This document shows, in pieces, positions 16,246 through 23,813 of a DNA stretch of 33,040 bases. Numbering within the stretch: the first letter of the stretch is position 1; every line of letters starts with the position of its first letter. This DNA is from an uncultured Rhodospirillales bacterium (GTDB taxonomy: Bacteria; Pseudomonadota; Alphaproteobacteria; ATCC43930; CGMCC-115725), in NCBI GenBank assembly GCA_903923205.1, contig CAIXXC010000401.1, positions 1-33,040 of the forward strand. Direction: 5' to 3'. The notes beneath the pieces were generated by a model. That model was not told where the DNA came from. It searched no databases and worked only from the letters and a program-made list of their open reading frames with translations. The translations under genes and the position numbers were made by a program.

Positions 16246-18228
16246 TTACATCCCGTGAAGGACAAGCTCGGAATTGCCGGCGATAAGGTTGCGATAGCGC
16301 GCCAGCGCCCAGAGCGGGAAATACTTCCGGTAACCGTGATAGCGCAGATAGAAGACGCGCGGAAAACCAACCGCCGAATAAGCGTCCTCGCGCCACAACG
16401 CGGTATCGTCATTGCGATGCTCCAGCAGATAGGCGATCCCATGCGCCACCACCGGATGGTTCACCTTACCCGCCGCCATCAGCCCAAGCAGCGCCCAGGC
16501 GGTCTGCGACGCGGTCGAGACCTTGGCGATGCCTTCGCGGCCGGGATAATAGCTCAAACCATCTTCGCCCCAGCCGCCGTCCGGCAGTTGCTTGGAGATC
16601 AGCCAATCGACGGCGCGCTGGATGCCGGGGGAGTTCAGGTCCTCGCCCGCCGCATTGAGGGCGCAGAGCGCCGACCAGGTGCCATAGATGTAATTGGTGC
16701 CCCAGCGCCCGAACCAGGAGCCATCGGCCTCCTGTTCGGCCCAGAGATAAGCGACGCCGCGATCGATCACGGGATGACCGCGCTTCATGCCCGTTTGCGC
16801 CAGCATGCTGATGCAGCGGGCGCTGACATCGACCGTCGGCGGGTCGAGCAGGGCGCCATGATCGGCGAACGGGATATAGTTGAGATAGTAATGGGTGTTG
16901 TCGGCGTCGAACGCGCCCCAGCCGCCATTATCGCTCTGCATCCCGATCACCCATTCCAGGGCGCGGTCGATGCTCTCGCGATGCTTGGGGTCCCCGGCGC
17001 GGTCCAACGCCATCACGACGACAGCGGTGTCATCGACATCGGGATAATAATCATTGGCGTATTGGAACGCCCAGCCGCCCGGTCTCACATTGGGGCGACG
17101 AAACGCCCAGTCGCCGACGACATCGAGGATCTGACGCGGCACCAACCAGTCGGACGCAGCCGCGATGGCCTGCTTCACCCGCGACTGTTTGGTCGGGTCG
17201 CGCGCCAGGCTGTCGGCAACTTCAAGCATCGCCTGTTCAGCGAGGCACGTATCCCAGACCGGCGAGACGCAGGGCTGCACATAGGAATCGCCCTCATCAT
17301 CCTGAATCACCAGCCGACGCAGCGATTCCTTCGCGATCACCAGATTCGGATCATCCTTGGGATAGCCGAGCGCCACCATCGCCATGACCGAATTCGCCAT
17401 GGCGGGAAAGATACCGCCCAGGCCATCCAGGCCGTTGAGTCGCTCAAGCGTGAATTCCATCGCCTTCTTGATGGACAGCGCGCGCAGGCTTTGCGGAAAA
17501 TACGGCTCGGCCTTGCGCAGCACGACATCGATCAGGCGGAACGTGGTGCCCCAGAAATTCGGCACCGTCGCGTGCATGTAGCGCTTTTCCTGATCCGCCG
17601 GGATCACGAAAAGCTCCTCGATCGTCACGCCCTCGGGATTGATCGCGCGCGGCTTCAGCGACATCAGCACGACGAGCGGAGCGATCACCGTCCGCGACCA
17701 ATAGGCGATCTTGGAGATATGGAACGGGAACCATTTCGGCAGGATCATGATCTCGACAGGCATCACCGGCACGCCGCGCCAGGGGATGAAGCCGAACAGG
17801 GCGAGGGCCGTGCGGGTGAACACATTGGCACGGGCAGCGCCACCCGCGCTCAGGATCACGCCGCGAGCGCGCCGCATATGGGGGGCGTTGATATCATCGC
17901 CCGCCAGTTTGAGCGCGAGATAGGCTTTGACCGTCGCGCTCAGATCGAAAGCACCGTCATGGAACAGCGGCCAGCCGCCGTCCTGTCCCTGGATCTTGCG
18001 CAGATAGGGCACTATCCTGGCCTGCAGATCCTCGTCAATCTCGTCGAGGTAATGCATCAGCATGATGTATTCAGCCGGGATCGTCGCATCGGCCTCAAGG
18101 GCAAAGACCCAATGGCCGTCCTGCTGCTGCCGCTCGATCAGGGCCTCTGATGTGGTCTCGATCGCCTCGTCGAGCGCTTCGATGGTCGGCTCGTCGTACG
18201 AGAATTCGGGAAACAGTGGAAAATTCAT
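16246..18228 (-). CDS. shc: Squalene-hopene cyclase
   Basis: Membrane-associated class II terpene cyclase that converts squalene to hopene and hopanol, also called HpnF. The 660-residue product has the catalytic acid motif DVDD at residues 397-400 and many QW repeats, for example QQDGHWVFALEAD, KIQGQDGGWPLF, MQSDNGGWGAFDAD, EQEADGSWFGRWG and KQLPDGGWGEDG. The active-site-lining PNFWGT and FPxALYLRYHxY-like end (FPRVFYLRYHGYRKYFP) are present. The C-terminus is complete. It follows hpnE after 211 bases and precedes hpnG by 12. Confidence 0.97.
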   Translation of the reverse strand: MNFPLFPEFSYDEPTIEALDEAIETTSEALIERQQQDGHWVFALEADATIPAEYIMLMHYLDEIDEDLQARIVPYLRKIQGQDGGWPLFHDGAFDLSATVKAYLALKLAGDDINAPHMRRARGVILSAGGAARANVFTRTALALFGFIPWRGVPVMPVEIMILPKWFPFHISKIAYWSRTVIAPLVVLMSLKPRAINPEGVTIEELFVIPADQEKRYMHATVPNFWGTTFRLIDVVLRKAEPYFPQSLRALSIKKAMEFTLERLNGLDGLGGIFPAMANSVMAMVALGYPKDDPNLVIAKESLRRLVIQDDEGDSYVQPCVSPVWDTCLAEQAMLEVADSLARDPTKQSRVKQAIAAASDWLVPRQILDVVGDWAFRRPNVRPGGWAFQYANDYYPDVDDTAVVVMALDRAGDPKHRESIDRALEWVIGMQSDNGGWGAFDADNTHYYLNYIPFADHGALLDPPTVDVSARCISMLAQTGMKRGHPVIDRGVAYLWAEQEADGSWFGRWGTNYIYGTWSALCALNAAGEDLNSPGIQRAVDWLISKQLPDGGWGEDGLSYYPGREGIAKVSTASQTAWALLGLMAAGKVNHPVVAHGIAYLLEHRNDDTALWREDAYSAVGFPRVFYLRYHGYRKYFPLWALARYRNLIAGNSELVLHGM

Positions 18229-18321
18229 GATGGGGTCTTCACGTCCTGATGTTCTCGGGCGTCAGTTTCTCGGAGCGAGCACGCGACGCGTCATCCAACA
18301 AAAGCGGCGAGAGGTGTCGAG

Positions 18322-18344
18322 GCTTCATAATGGAGTCATGAAGC
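18322..18344. promoter_or_regulatory. Inverted repeat and candidate promoter upstream of shc
   Basis: In the 211-base gap before shc, GCTTCAT (18322-18328) and ATGAAGC (18338-18344) form an exact 7-bp inverted repeat around nine bases. On the minus strand TTGTGT and TATGAA, 18 bases apart, overlap it and could serve as -35 and -10. This suggests that shc-hpnG may have its own regulated promoter inside the larger hpn operon. The evidence is sequence symmetry only. Confidence 0.3.
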
Positions 18345-18439
18345 TTCACACAAGGCATTGCGATGTGGCCGCCACTCTAGATGCAAACGGAATACATGGG
18401 CGTGTTATTCCGGCAACCCTTAGCCCCGCGAACCTGGGC

Positions 18440-19693
18440 TCAACGACGCAACAATGCAGTTGCGGCCGCCTCGCCGTTTCGAAGCGTGCCTTCGATCGTC
18501 ACCGGCAAGCCGTTATCGATGTAATCGCCGGCCAGCACCAGATTGGACCAGCGCGTCTTCGTTGGCGGCCGTTGCCTGACTTGGGCCGGGGTCTGGGCAA
18601 ATGTCGCCCGTTTTTCTTTGATAATGCGCCAGGGCGGCAGGATATCGCGGTCAAGCCCCAGTGCCCGTGCGACCTCACCCCAGATCAGTGCCGCCAAGGT
18701 CTCGGCATCGTCGTCGAGAAAGCGATCAGCGGCACTGATCGTGACCGAGGCCAGTTCGCCATGGCGGAAGATCCACTCCGTCGCCCCACCCATGACACCC
18801 AGGATCGAGACCTCGGGTACGACGACCCCCAGGCGAAAATGGGCATTCAGGATGCTGCGAAATTCGGTCGGAACAGTGATCCCCGGCACCAGGGTCGCGG
18901 CGACCGGCGGCGGCACCGCGACCACCACCTGATCGCGAGGCCCAAGGATGATCGTCTCACCGGCAACATCCAGGGCGACCGCACCGGCATCGTCATATCG
19001 GATCGCCCGCACCCGCGCACCGAAGCGAATATCGGCGCCGCGCTGGCGCAGCCAGTCGAGCGCGGGATAGACAAAGCTCTCGCTCAACCCCGACGCCGCG
19101 ATCAACGGTCGGCAATAATCCGCACCCCGTCCGAAGGTTTCCAGCAAAACCGGCCATAGCAGCTGCGCTGCCGCCTCATCGGGCTGGGTGTTGAGCACCG
19201 AGACGGCGAGCGGCCCCCAGAAACGGCGGTACAGCAGCGGCTTGCCGGCAAATAACCCGGCGACCGTGGCCTGGGGTCCAGCGAAGGCAAGCTTGGCAGC
19301 CGGCGCATAATCACCAAGTCGACTGCCGAGAACCCGCCGCCGTGGATCAAGCAGCCAGTAGGGCAGGAGACCGCGATTGGGTCGCACGGTCCAACGCTCA
19401 CCCGTCGCGAGATCGAAGAAGGGAAAGAATGCCTCACTCGGCCCGGCCAATGTGTCTCCGGCGCCGATGGTGGCGAGATAGGCAAGCGCGCGGTTATTGC
19501 CACTCAGCAGCAGGTGATTGCCGTTATCGATTCGGCACCCCAGTACGTCGTCGACATAGGACCGGCAGCGCCCGCCGGCCTGTGCACCGGCCTCGTACAG
19601 CGTGACGTCACGGCCAGCTTCGGCAAGCCGTACCGCAGCGCTCAGGCCCCCAAGGCCGGCGCCGATGATGTGGACCCGCCCCAAGCCGCTCAT
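18440..19693 (-). CDS. hpnE: HpnE, hydroxysqualene dehydroxylase (FAD-dependent)
   Basis: HpnE reduces hydroxysqualene to squalene, the last step of the HpnC/D/E route that replaces squalene synthase. The 417-residue flavoprotein opens with VHIIGAGLGGLSAAVRLAEAG, a GxGxxG dinucleotide fold, and continues with AGGRCRS, IDNGNHLLLSGN and LNTQPDEAAAQLLWPVL. It ends with NLVLAGDYIDNGLPVTIEG, the flavin-binding end of the amine-oxidase family. ATG 19693 is chosen because it overlaps the hpnD stop (ATGA) and places the FAD motif at the N-terminus; the open frame upstream belongs to hpnD in another frame. Confidence 0.94.
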   Translation of the reverse strand: MSGLGRVHIIGAGLGGLSAAVRLAEAGRDVTLYEAGAQAGGRCRSYVDDVLGCRIDNGNHLLLSGNNRALAYLATIGAGDTLAGPSEAFFPFFDLATGERWTVRPNRGLLPYWLLDPRRRVLGSRLGDYAPAAKLAFAGPQATVAGLFAGKPLLYRRFWGPLAVSVLNTQPDEAAAQLLWPVLLETFGRGADYCRPLIAASGLSESFVYPALDWLRQRGADIRFGARVRAIRYDDAGAVALDVAGETIILGPRDQVVVAVPPPVAATLVPGITVPTEFRSILNAHFRLGVVVPEVSILGVMGGATEWIFRHGELASVTISAADRFLDDDAETLAALIWGEVARALGLDRDILPPWRIIKEKRATFAQTPAQVRQRPPTKTRWSNLVLAGDYIDNGLPVTIEGTLRNGEAAATALLRR

Positions 19694-20571
19694 CGCGTCA
19701 GATAGCCTGCCTTCAGGGCGAGCCAGATTTTTGTCAGTTTGGGGATTTTGAGTTCCGCCCGCGTCGGCGACCAGCCCCGGACAAGCACGCGCTTCAAGGT
19801 CTCGTGGTAAACCGCGCTCATCATCACCGCCGGTCGCATGATGCGACGGTCGCAATCGGCGATCGCCTTGTCGGCCTGGACAAAGCGACGCGCCGCCTCC
19901 TGCGCCAACTCCCGGCAGACACCATCGATCCGGGGATCATTGATCACCGTCATTGGATCGGTCGATTGGATGCCGTGTCGGATGAGGAGGTCGCGGGGCA
20001 GATAGAGACGCCCGCGCTCGGCATCCTCGTCGATATCGCGGAGTATATTGGTCAGTTGCAGCGCCTGGCCGAGGTGATCGGCGACCGCATCGGCCCGTGG
20101 CTTCCAATCGCCAAAGGCGCGAACCGAAAGACGGCCCACGGCACTGGCGACGCGATCACAGTAAAGCCTTAGCTCATCAAGGCTCGGCGCGCGAATATCC
20201 TGCTCGGCATCCATCGCCATGCCGTCGATTACGGCCAGGAAATCGGCCTTTTGCATGTGAAAATGGGCAATCGACCCGGCGAGCGCACGACCGACAGGCT
20301 TGGTCGGCGTCCGACCGTCGTAGAGGCGGTCGATCTCTTCGCGCCAAAGGCTGAGTTCGCGGAATTTCTGCTCCTGCGGCGCGGGCTCGTCGGCGATATC
20401 GTCGACCTCGCGACAAAAGGCGTAGATCGCGAACATGGCGTCGCGCTTGGCCTGCGGCAGCAGCCGCATCGCCAGATAGAACGAGCTTCCGCTCGCACCC
20501 ACTGTCGCGGCAACGGCGGCGGAATCATCGATTGTATTCGGTATCGTGGGAAGCGCTTCGGTCTGGGTCAT
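19690..20571 (-). CDS. hpnD: HpnD, presqualene diphosphate synthase
   Basis: HpnD joins two farnesyl diphosphates into presqualene diphosphate. The 293-residue protein is a trans-isoprenyl diphosphate synthase with both aspartate-rich motifs, CREVDDIADE and LRDIDEDAERGRLYLP. It also has SSFYLAMRLLPQAKRDAMFAIYAFCRE near the N-terminus, typical of the squalene/phytoene synthase family, and RVASAVGRLSVRAFG. ATG 20571 shares one base with the hpnC stop (TGATG) and the gene overlaps hpnE by four bases, so the three are translationally coupled. Confidence 0.93.
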   Translation of the reverse strand: MTQTEALPTIPNTIDDSAAVAATVGASGSSFYLAMRLLPQAKRDAMFAIYAFCREVDDIADEPAPQEQKFRELSLWREEIDRLYDGRTPTKPVGRALAGSIAHFHMQKADFLAVIDGMAMDAEQDIRAPSLDELRLYCDRVASAVGRLSVRAFGDWKPRADAVADHLGQALQLTNILRDIDEDAERGRLYLPRDLLIRHGIQSTDPMTVINDPRIDGVCRELAQEAARRFVQADKAIADCDRRIMRPAVMMSAVYHETLKRVLVRGWSPTRAELKIPKLTKIWLALKAGYLTR

Positions 20572-21470
20572 CAGCGTTGCGCAACCAGCGTGCCGGTCGT
20601 GGTTTTCAGGGTCAGGCGGCGGCGCAGCCAGCCATGACCGACGGCGAATCCGGCCCATGCGCCCGCCACAGGCTTACTCATCGCAACACGGGTCGCAATC
20701 GGATCCTCGCGCTTCAGCCGCTCGGTCAGGCGGACCGCCAGAGTATGGATGACATGACATTCGAGCGAGATACGGGGATCCCTGATCTGGACGACCAGAT
20801 CGGCGCTGGTGCTCAGCAAGCCTTCGAGCGGCGCAATCACCCGGTCCATGACCCGGCGCAGGCCAAGCGTGACGTGATGACCGCCCAGTTCCTCGATCTT
20901 CACACCTTCCTCGGCCATGTAATCCTCCGGCAGGTAGACGCGATCGAGCTTGCGGTAATCCTCGGCGAAGTCCTGGAGATGATTGATCACCTGAAGCGCG
21001 TTGCACAGCGCATCGGCTCCCCGGCGGCAGACCTCGCCCTCGCCATGGAGATCGAGCAGGTGGCGACCGATCGGCGATGCCGACAGGAAACAATAGGCGA
21101 GCAGATCGTCCCAGTCGCGATAGCGCAGCTTCAGCGCATCCTGGGTGAACGCGGTCAGCAGGTCGAGCCCATGGCGCAAGGTCACGCCGGTCTCCTCCAG
21201 CGAATCGCGGAATACCAGCGCGTTCGAGGATTCCGCGCGTGCCTGCTCTCGCGGGGTTTCGCCGCGAATGATCGCCGCCATGCCTTCGAGCCGGACGACC
21301 TTGTCTTGCGGCAGCAGATCGCCATCATCGGCTATATCGTCGGCGGCGCGGGCAAAGCCATACAAGGCGTGGACATGGCGACGCAGGTCTGGACGGATGA
21401 GCCAGGATCCGACCGGAAAATTCTCGTCGCCCGCCCCCTTTCCAGAGGGCTTTTCAAGCGTTCCGGCCAT
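20571..21470 (-). CDS. hpnC: HpnC, hydroxysqualene synthase
   Basis: HpnC converts presqualene diphosphate to hydroxysqualene. The 299-residue protein has the HpnC start ENFPVGSWLIRPDLRRHVHALYGFARAADDIADD with the first aspartate-rich motif, and NHLQDFAEDYRKLDRVYLPEDYM with the second. AYCFLSASPIGRHLLDLHGE lies between them. ATG 21470 is used; the frame is open to 21527 but the extra residues do not look like the family. It is first in the hpnCDE run, 117 bases after the COG4705-type gene on the same strand. Confidence 0.93.
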   Translation of the reverse strand: MAGTLEKPSGKGAGDENFPVGSWLIRPDLRRHVHALYGFARAADDIADDGDLLPQDKVVRLEGMAAIIRGETPREQARAESSNALVFRDSLEETGVTLRHGLDLLTAFTQDALKLRYRDWDDLLAYCFLSASPIGRHLLDLHGEGEVCRRGADALCNALQVINHLQDFAEDYRKLDRVYLPEDYMAEEGVKIEELGGHHVTLGLRRVMDRVIAPLEGLLSTSADLVVQIRDPRISLECHVIHTLAVRLTERLKREDPIATRVAMSKPVAGAWAGFAVGHGWLRRRLTLKTTTGTLVAQR

Positions 21471-21587
21471 GATTCTCCGTCTATTCCCGAGGCTTGGATT
21501 GGAAACCCAGTCTTGCCCTAAGCACACCCGTCAAGGCAAGCGTTTCGCGGCTGACCACAAAGGGTCAAAACTGAGGACGGGGGGATT

Positions 21588-22346
21588 TCAGCCTTTGCCC
21601 TCGCCCGGATGCACCCCGGCACGCTGCGGCAGGAACAGGATCCCGGCCAGCATCAGCGCGGCCAAAACGGCGGAGGCGGCAATCCGACTCAACGCAAACC
21701 CACCGTGATCGATCGGCTTGTCGAGCAGATCGCCCAAGGTCGCGCCAAGCGGGCGGGTCAAGATGAAGGCAGCCCAGAACAGCGCGGTACGGTCGATCTT
21801 CGTGAATGCATAGGCCGCCGCGAAAAGCGCCAGGGCGCCCCCGAACAGTAACGAGCCCCCGTCATAGCCAAGACCATTGGTATCCGCCGCCCAGTCGCCG
21901 AGCGCCGTGCCCAGGGTCTGCGAAAACAGGATCGCGCCCCAATAGAACACCTCGACGCGGGGACGGTTGACTGTCTCGACCGCGATCGAGCCCTCGACCT
22001 TGTACCAAAGCCCCAGCATCGCCAGCAGCGACGCCAGCAGGATCGCGCTGCCGCCGGTATAGCCGATGCCGAGTGAACGATCCGCGAAATCTGCCATGGT
22101 GGTGCCCGCCGTGGTCGTGGCGACAATAACAGCCCAGTAGAGCAAGGGGATGTAGCGCTTGACCGCCACTTGCGCCGACACGGCGACCGCGAACAGGACG
22201 ATAAAAATGATACTGCTCAACGCATAGCCGAAATTCATCGTCATCGACAGCGAATCGCCCCCGGTCTCGCCCAGGGTCGTGGCCACGATCTTGATCAGCC
22301 AGAAACCCAGCGTGACCGCAGGAACCTTATTCAGGTTGGACATCAT
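21588..22346 (-). CDS. COG4705-type multi-repeat membrane protein, function unknown
   Basis: A 252-residue protein with about eight hydrophobic segments arranged as four internal repeats, each carrying a TLG-x-x-x-x-D-like motif: ATTLGETGGDSLSMT, TTAGTTMADFADRSLGIGYTGG, TLGTALGDWAADTNGLGYDGG and PLGATLGDLLDKPIDHGG. The pattern matches the uncharacterised membrane-anchored proteins grouped as COG4705; I know of no established function. The acidic residues placed within membrane-type repeats suggest a cation or small-molecule transporter, as an inference. The second ATG (22343) fits the GGGAG site better than the first. It could be the first gene of the hpnC run or separate. Confidence 0.75.
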   Translation of the reverse strand: MMSNLNKVPAVTLGFWLIKIVATTLGETGGDSLSMTMNFGYALSSIIFIVLFAVAVSAQVAVKRYIPLLYWAVIVATTTAGTTMADFADRSLGIGYTGGSAILLASLLAMLGLWYKVEGSIAVETVNRPRVEVFYWGAILFSQTLGTALGDWAADTNGLGYDGGSLLFGGALALFAAAYAFTKIDRTALFWAAFILTRPLGATLGDLLDKPIDHGGFALSRIAASAVLAALMLAGILFLPQRAGVHPGEGKG

Positions 22347-22447
22347 CGCTCCCGGATGTGGATACCGCTCAACCGGAGTTTACAGGCGCGGCGGGGTTGG
22401 TCGTCAACTGTGGTGAGAGACTTCGCGCGATTATCCGCGATCGTATC

Positions 22448-22462
22448 GTTCTTGATTTGTTC
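22448..22462 (+). promoter_or_regulatory. Perfect LexA box GTTC-N7-GTTC
   Basis: GTTC (22448-22451), TTGATTT, GTTC (22459-22462) is an exact alphaproteobacterial SOS operator. It stands 25 bases before the ATG of the radical SAM gene, in the 140-base divergent gap with the COG4705-type gene. The spacer resembles that of the recA site in this window (TTGTTTT). Confidence 0.8.
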
Positions 22463-22486
22463 ACAATCTCCTGCCATCATCCCGCC

Positions 22487-23572
22487 ATGGATGAGATCGG
22501 GCAGCGGCACCAGGTCAAGGGGCGGGGCGCGCTCAGTAATGCCTCGGGCCGATTCGAGGTTTTCGACCGGGTGATGATCGATGACGGCTGGGGCAGCGCC
22601 GATGCCGAGCCCTTGCCGCTGCGCACCGTGCTGACCGAAGATAAAAGCCGGACGATCATTGCCCGCAATGATTCCCCCGATGTTCCCTTCGATCGGTCGA
22701 TCAACCCCTATCGCGGCTGCGAGCATGGCTGCGTCTACTGCTTTGCCCGGCCATCCCATGCGTATCTGGGGCTATCGCCTGGACTGGATTTCGAGAGCCA
22801 TCTGTTCTTCAAGCCGCGCGCGGCCGAATTGCTCGCGGCAGAGCTGCGCGCCGTGCGCTACCGCTGCCAGCCGATGGCGCTCGGCACCAATACCGATCCC
22901 TATCAGCCCCTGGAGCGTGACAAGAAGATCATGCGATCGATCCTGGAAGTCTTGCGCGACTTCTCGCACCCGGTATCGATCGTGACCAAATCCGCTTTGG
23001 TGTGTCGCGATATTGATATTCTGGCACCGATGGCGGCACAAAGGCTCGCCCTTGTCGGGATCTCGATCACGACGCTCGATCGCCACCTTGCCCGCCGACT
23101 GGAGCCCCGCGCGGCAACGCCGACGCGCCGACTGGAGGCCATTCGCCAATTATCCGAGGCCGGTATTCCTGTCGTCGTGATGGTGGCACCGATCATTCCC
23201 GGCCTGACCGACCAGGAGATCGACGCGATCCTTGAGGCGGCGCGTGACGCCGGGGCGAGCGCGGCGGCGCGTGTGATGCTGCGCTTGCCACGCGAACTGG
23301 GCGGCCTTTTTACCGAATGGCTTGAAACCCACGCGTCGGGACGGGCACGGCACGTGCTGTCCCTGCTGCGTGATATCCGTGATGGCGAACTCAACCAATC
23401 CGCCTGGGGTGAGCGCATGACCGGTTCGGGCCCCTATGCTGAAGCAATCGCCCGGCGCTTTCAACTCGCCGCCAGGCGTCTGGGGTTCGAGACCGACCGT
23501 AAATTCACCGCGCTCGACGTCACCCGGTTCAAGCCGCCACCCCAATCCGGCGATCAGCTCAGCCTGCTATAA
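22487..23572 (+). CDS. PA0069/Rv2578c-family radical SAM protein (SplB-related)
   Basis: A 361-residue radical SAM enzyme with the cluster motif CEHGCVYC (C78, C82, C85), preceded by PFDRSINPYRG and followed by FARPSHAYLGLSPGLDFE. Later marks are ALGTNTDPYQPLERDKKIMRS, VTKSALVCRDIDIL and APIIPGLTDQEID. This layout defines the PA0069/Rv2578c family, related to spore photoproduct lyase (SplB); no substrate is established as far as I know. ATG 22487 is chosen because the LexA box ends 24 bases upstream; the open frame extends to 22358 but would include the operator. The operator implies induction by DNA damage, and a role in handling damaged DNA is plausible but inferred. Confidence 0.88.
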   Translation: MDEIGQRHQVKGRGALSNASGRFEVFDRVMIDDGWGSADAEPLPLRTVLTEDKSRTIIARNDSPDVPFDRSINPYRGCEHGCVYCFARPSHAYLGLSPGLDFESHLFFKPRAAELLAAELRAVRYRCQPMALGTNTDPYQPLERDKKIMRSILEVLRDFSHPVSIVTKSALVCRDIDILAPMAAQRLALVGISITTLDRHLARRLEPRAATPTRRLEAIRQLSEAGIPVVVMVAPIIPGLTDQEIDAILEAARDAGASAAARVMLRLPRELGGLFTEWLETHASGRARHVLSLLRDIRDGELNQSAWGERMTGSGPYAEAIARRFQLAARRLGFETDRKFTALDVTRFKPPPQSGDQLSLL

Positions 23573-23598
23573 TTTCTTTGTGCGATGCAAAATAGCCC

Positions 23599-23747
23599 TT
23601 GCTCCGGCCAAGAAATCGGTTACATTTTTAGATGTTGCAGCGCGAAACGCTGATCGGGTTTCCGGCAACATGAGTTTTCCGGCAGCAATATCCCTCCAGC
23701 TGCCACATCCTGGGGCCCTTCCGGAAACGTTGAAGGGCCTCTTTTTT
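23599..23747 (+). ncRNA. Candidate small RNA or 3'-UTR transcript with own promoter
   Basis: TTGCTC (23599-23604) and TACATT (23621-23626), 16 bases apart, form a plausible promoter. It is followed after about 120 bases by a textbook terminator at 23714-23747. A transcript of about 115 bases (23633-23747) would result. It could instead be the 3' end of the radical SAM mRNA or a leader region for the helicase gene at 23814. No known RNA family was recognised in it. Confidence 0.35.
23714..23747 (+). terminator. Rho-independent terminator
   Basis: GGCCCTTC (23714-23721) pairs exactly with GAAGGGCC (23732-23739) around a 10-base loop, followed by TC and six T residues (23742-23747). It lies 142 bases after the radical SAM stop and 67 bases before the helicase start, so it separates the two genes. 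Confidence 0.9.
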
Positions 23748-23813
23748 ATCCGCGCGATGGCGCACATGCATGATTGGCCCCGCGCCGGGGAAATCCCTAT
23801 ACTCCGCCGCTCC

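Noticed and set aside
16255-18150. A 631-codon open frame antisense to shc
   Set aside because: Its product is Arg/His/Asp-rich low-information text; long antisense frames are usual in GC-rich genes, and shc is certain on the other strand.
23436-23813. N-terminal extension of the helicase frame
   Set aside because: It would overlap the radical SAM gene and run through the terminator hairpin; homology starts after ATG 23814.
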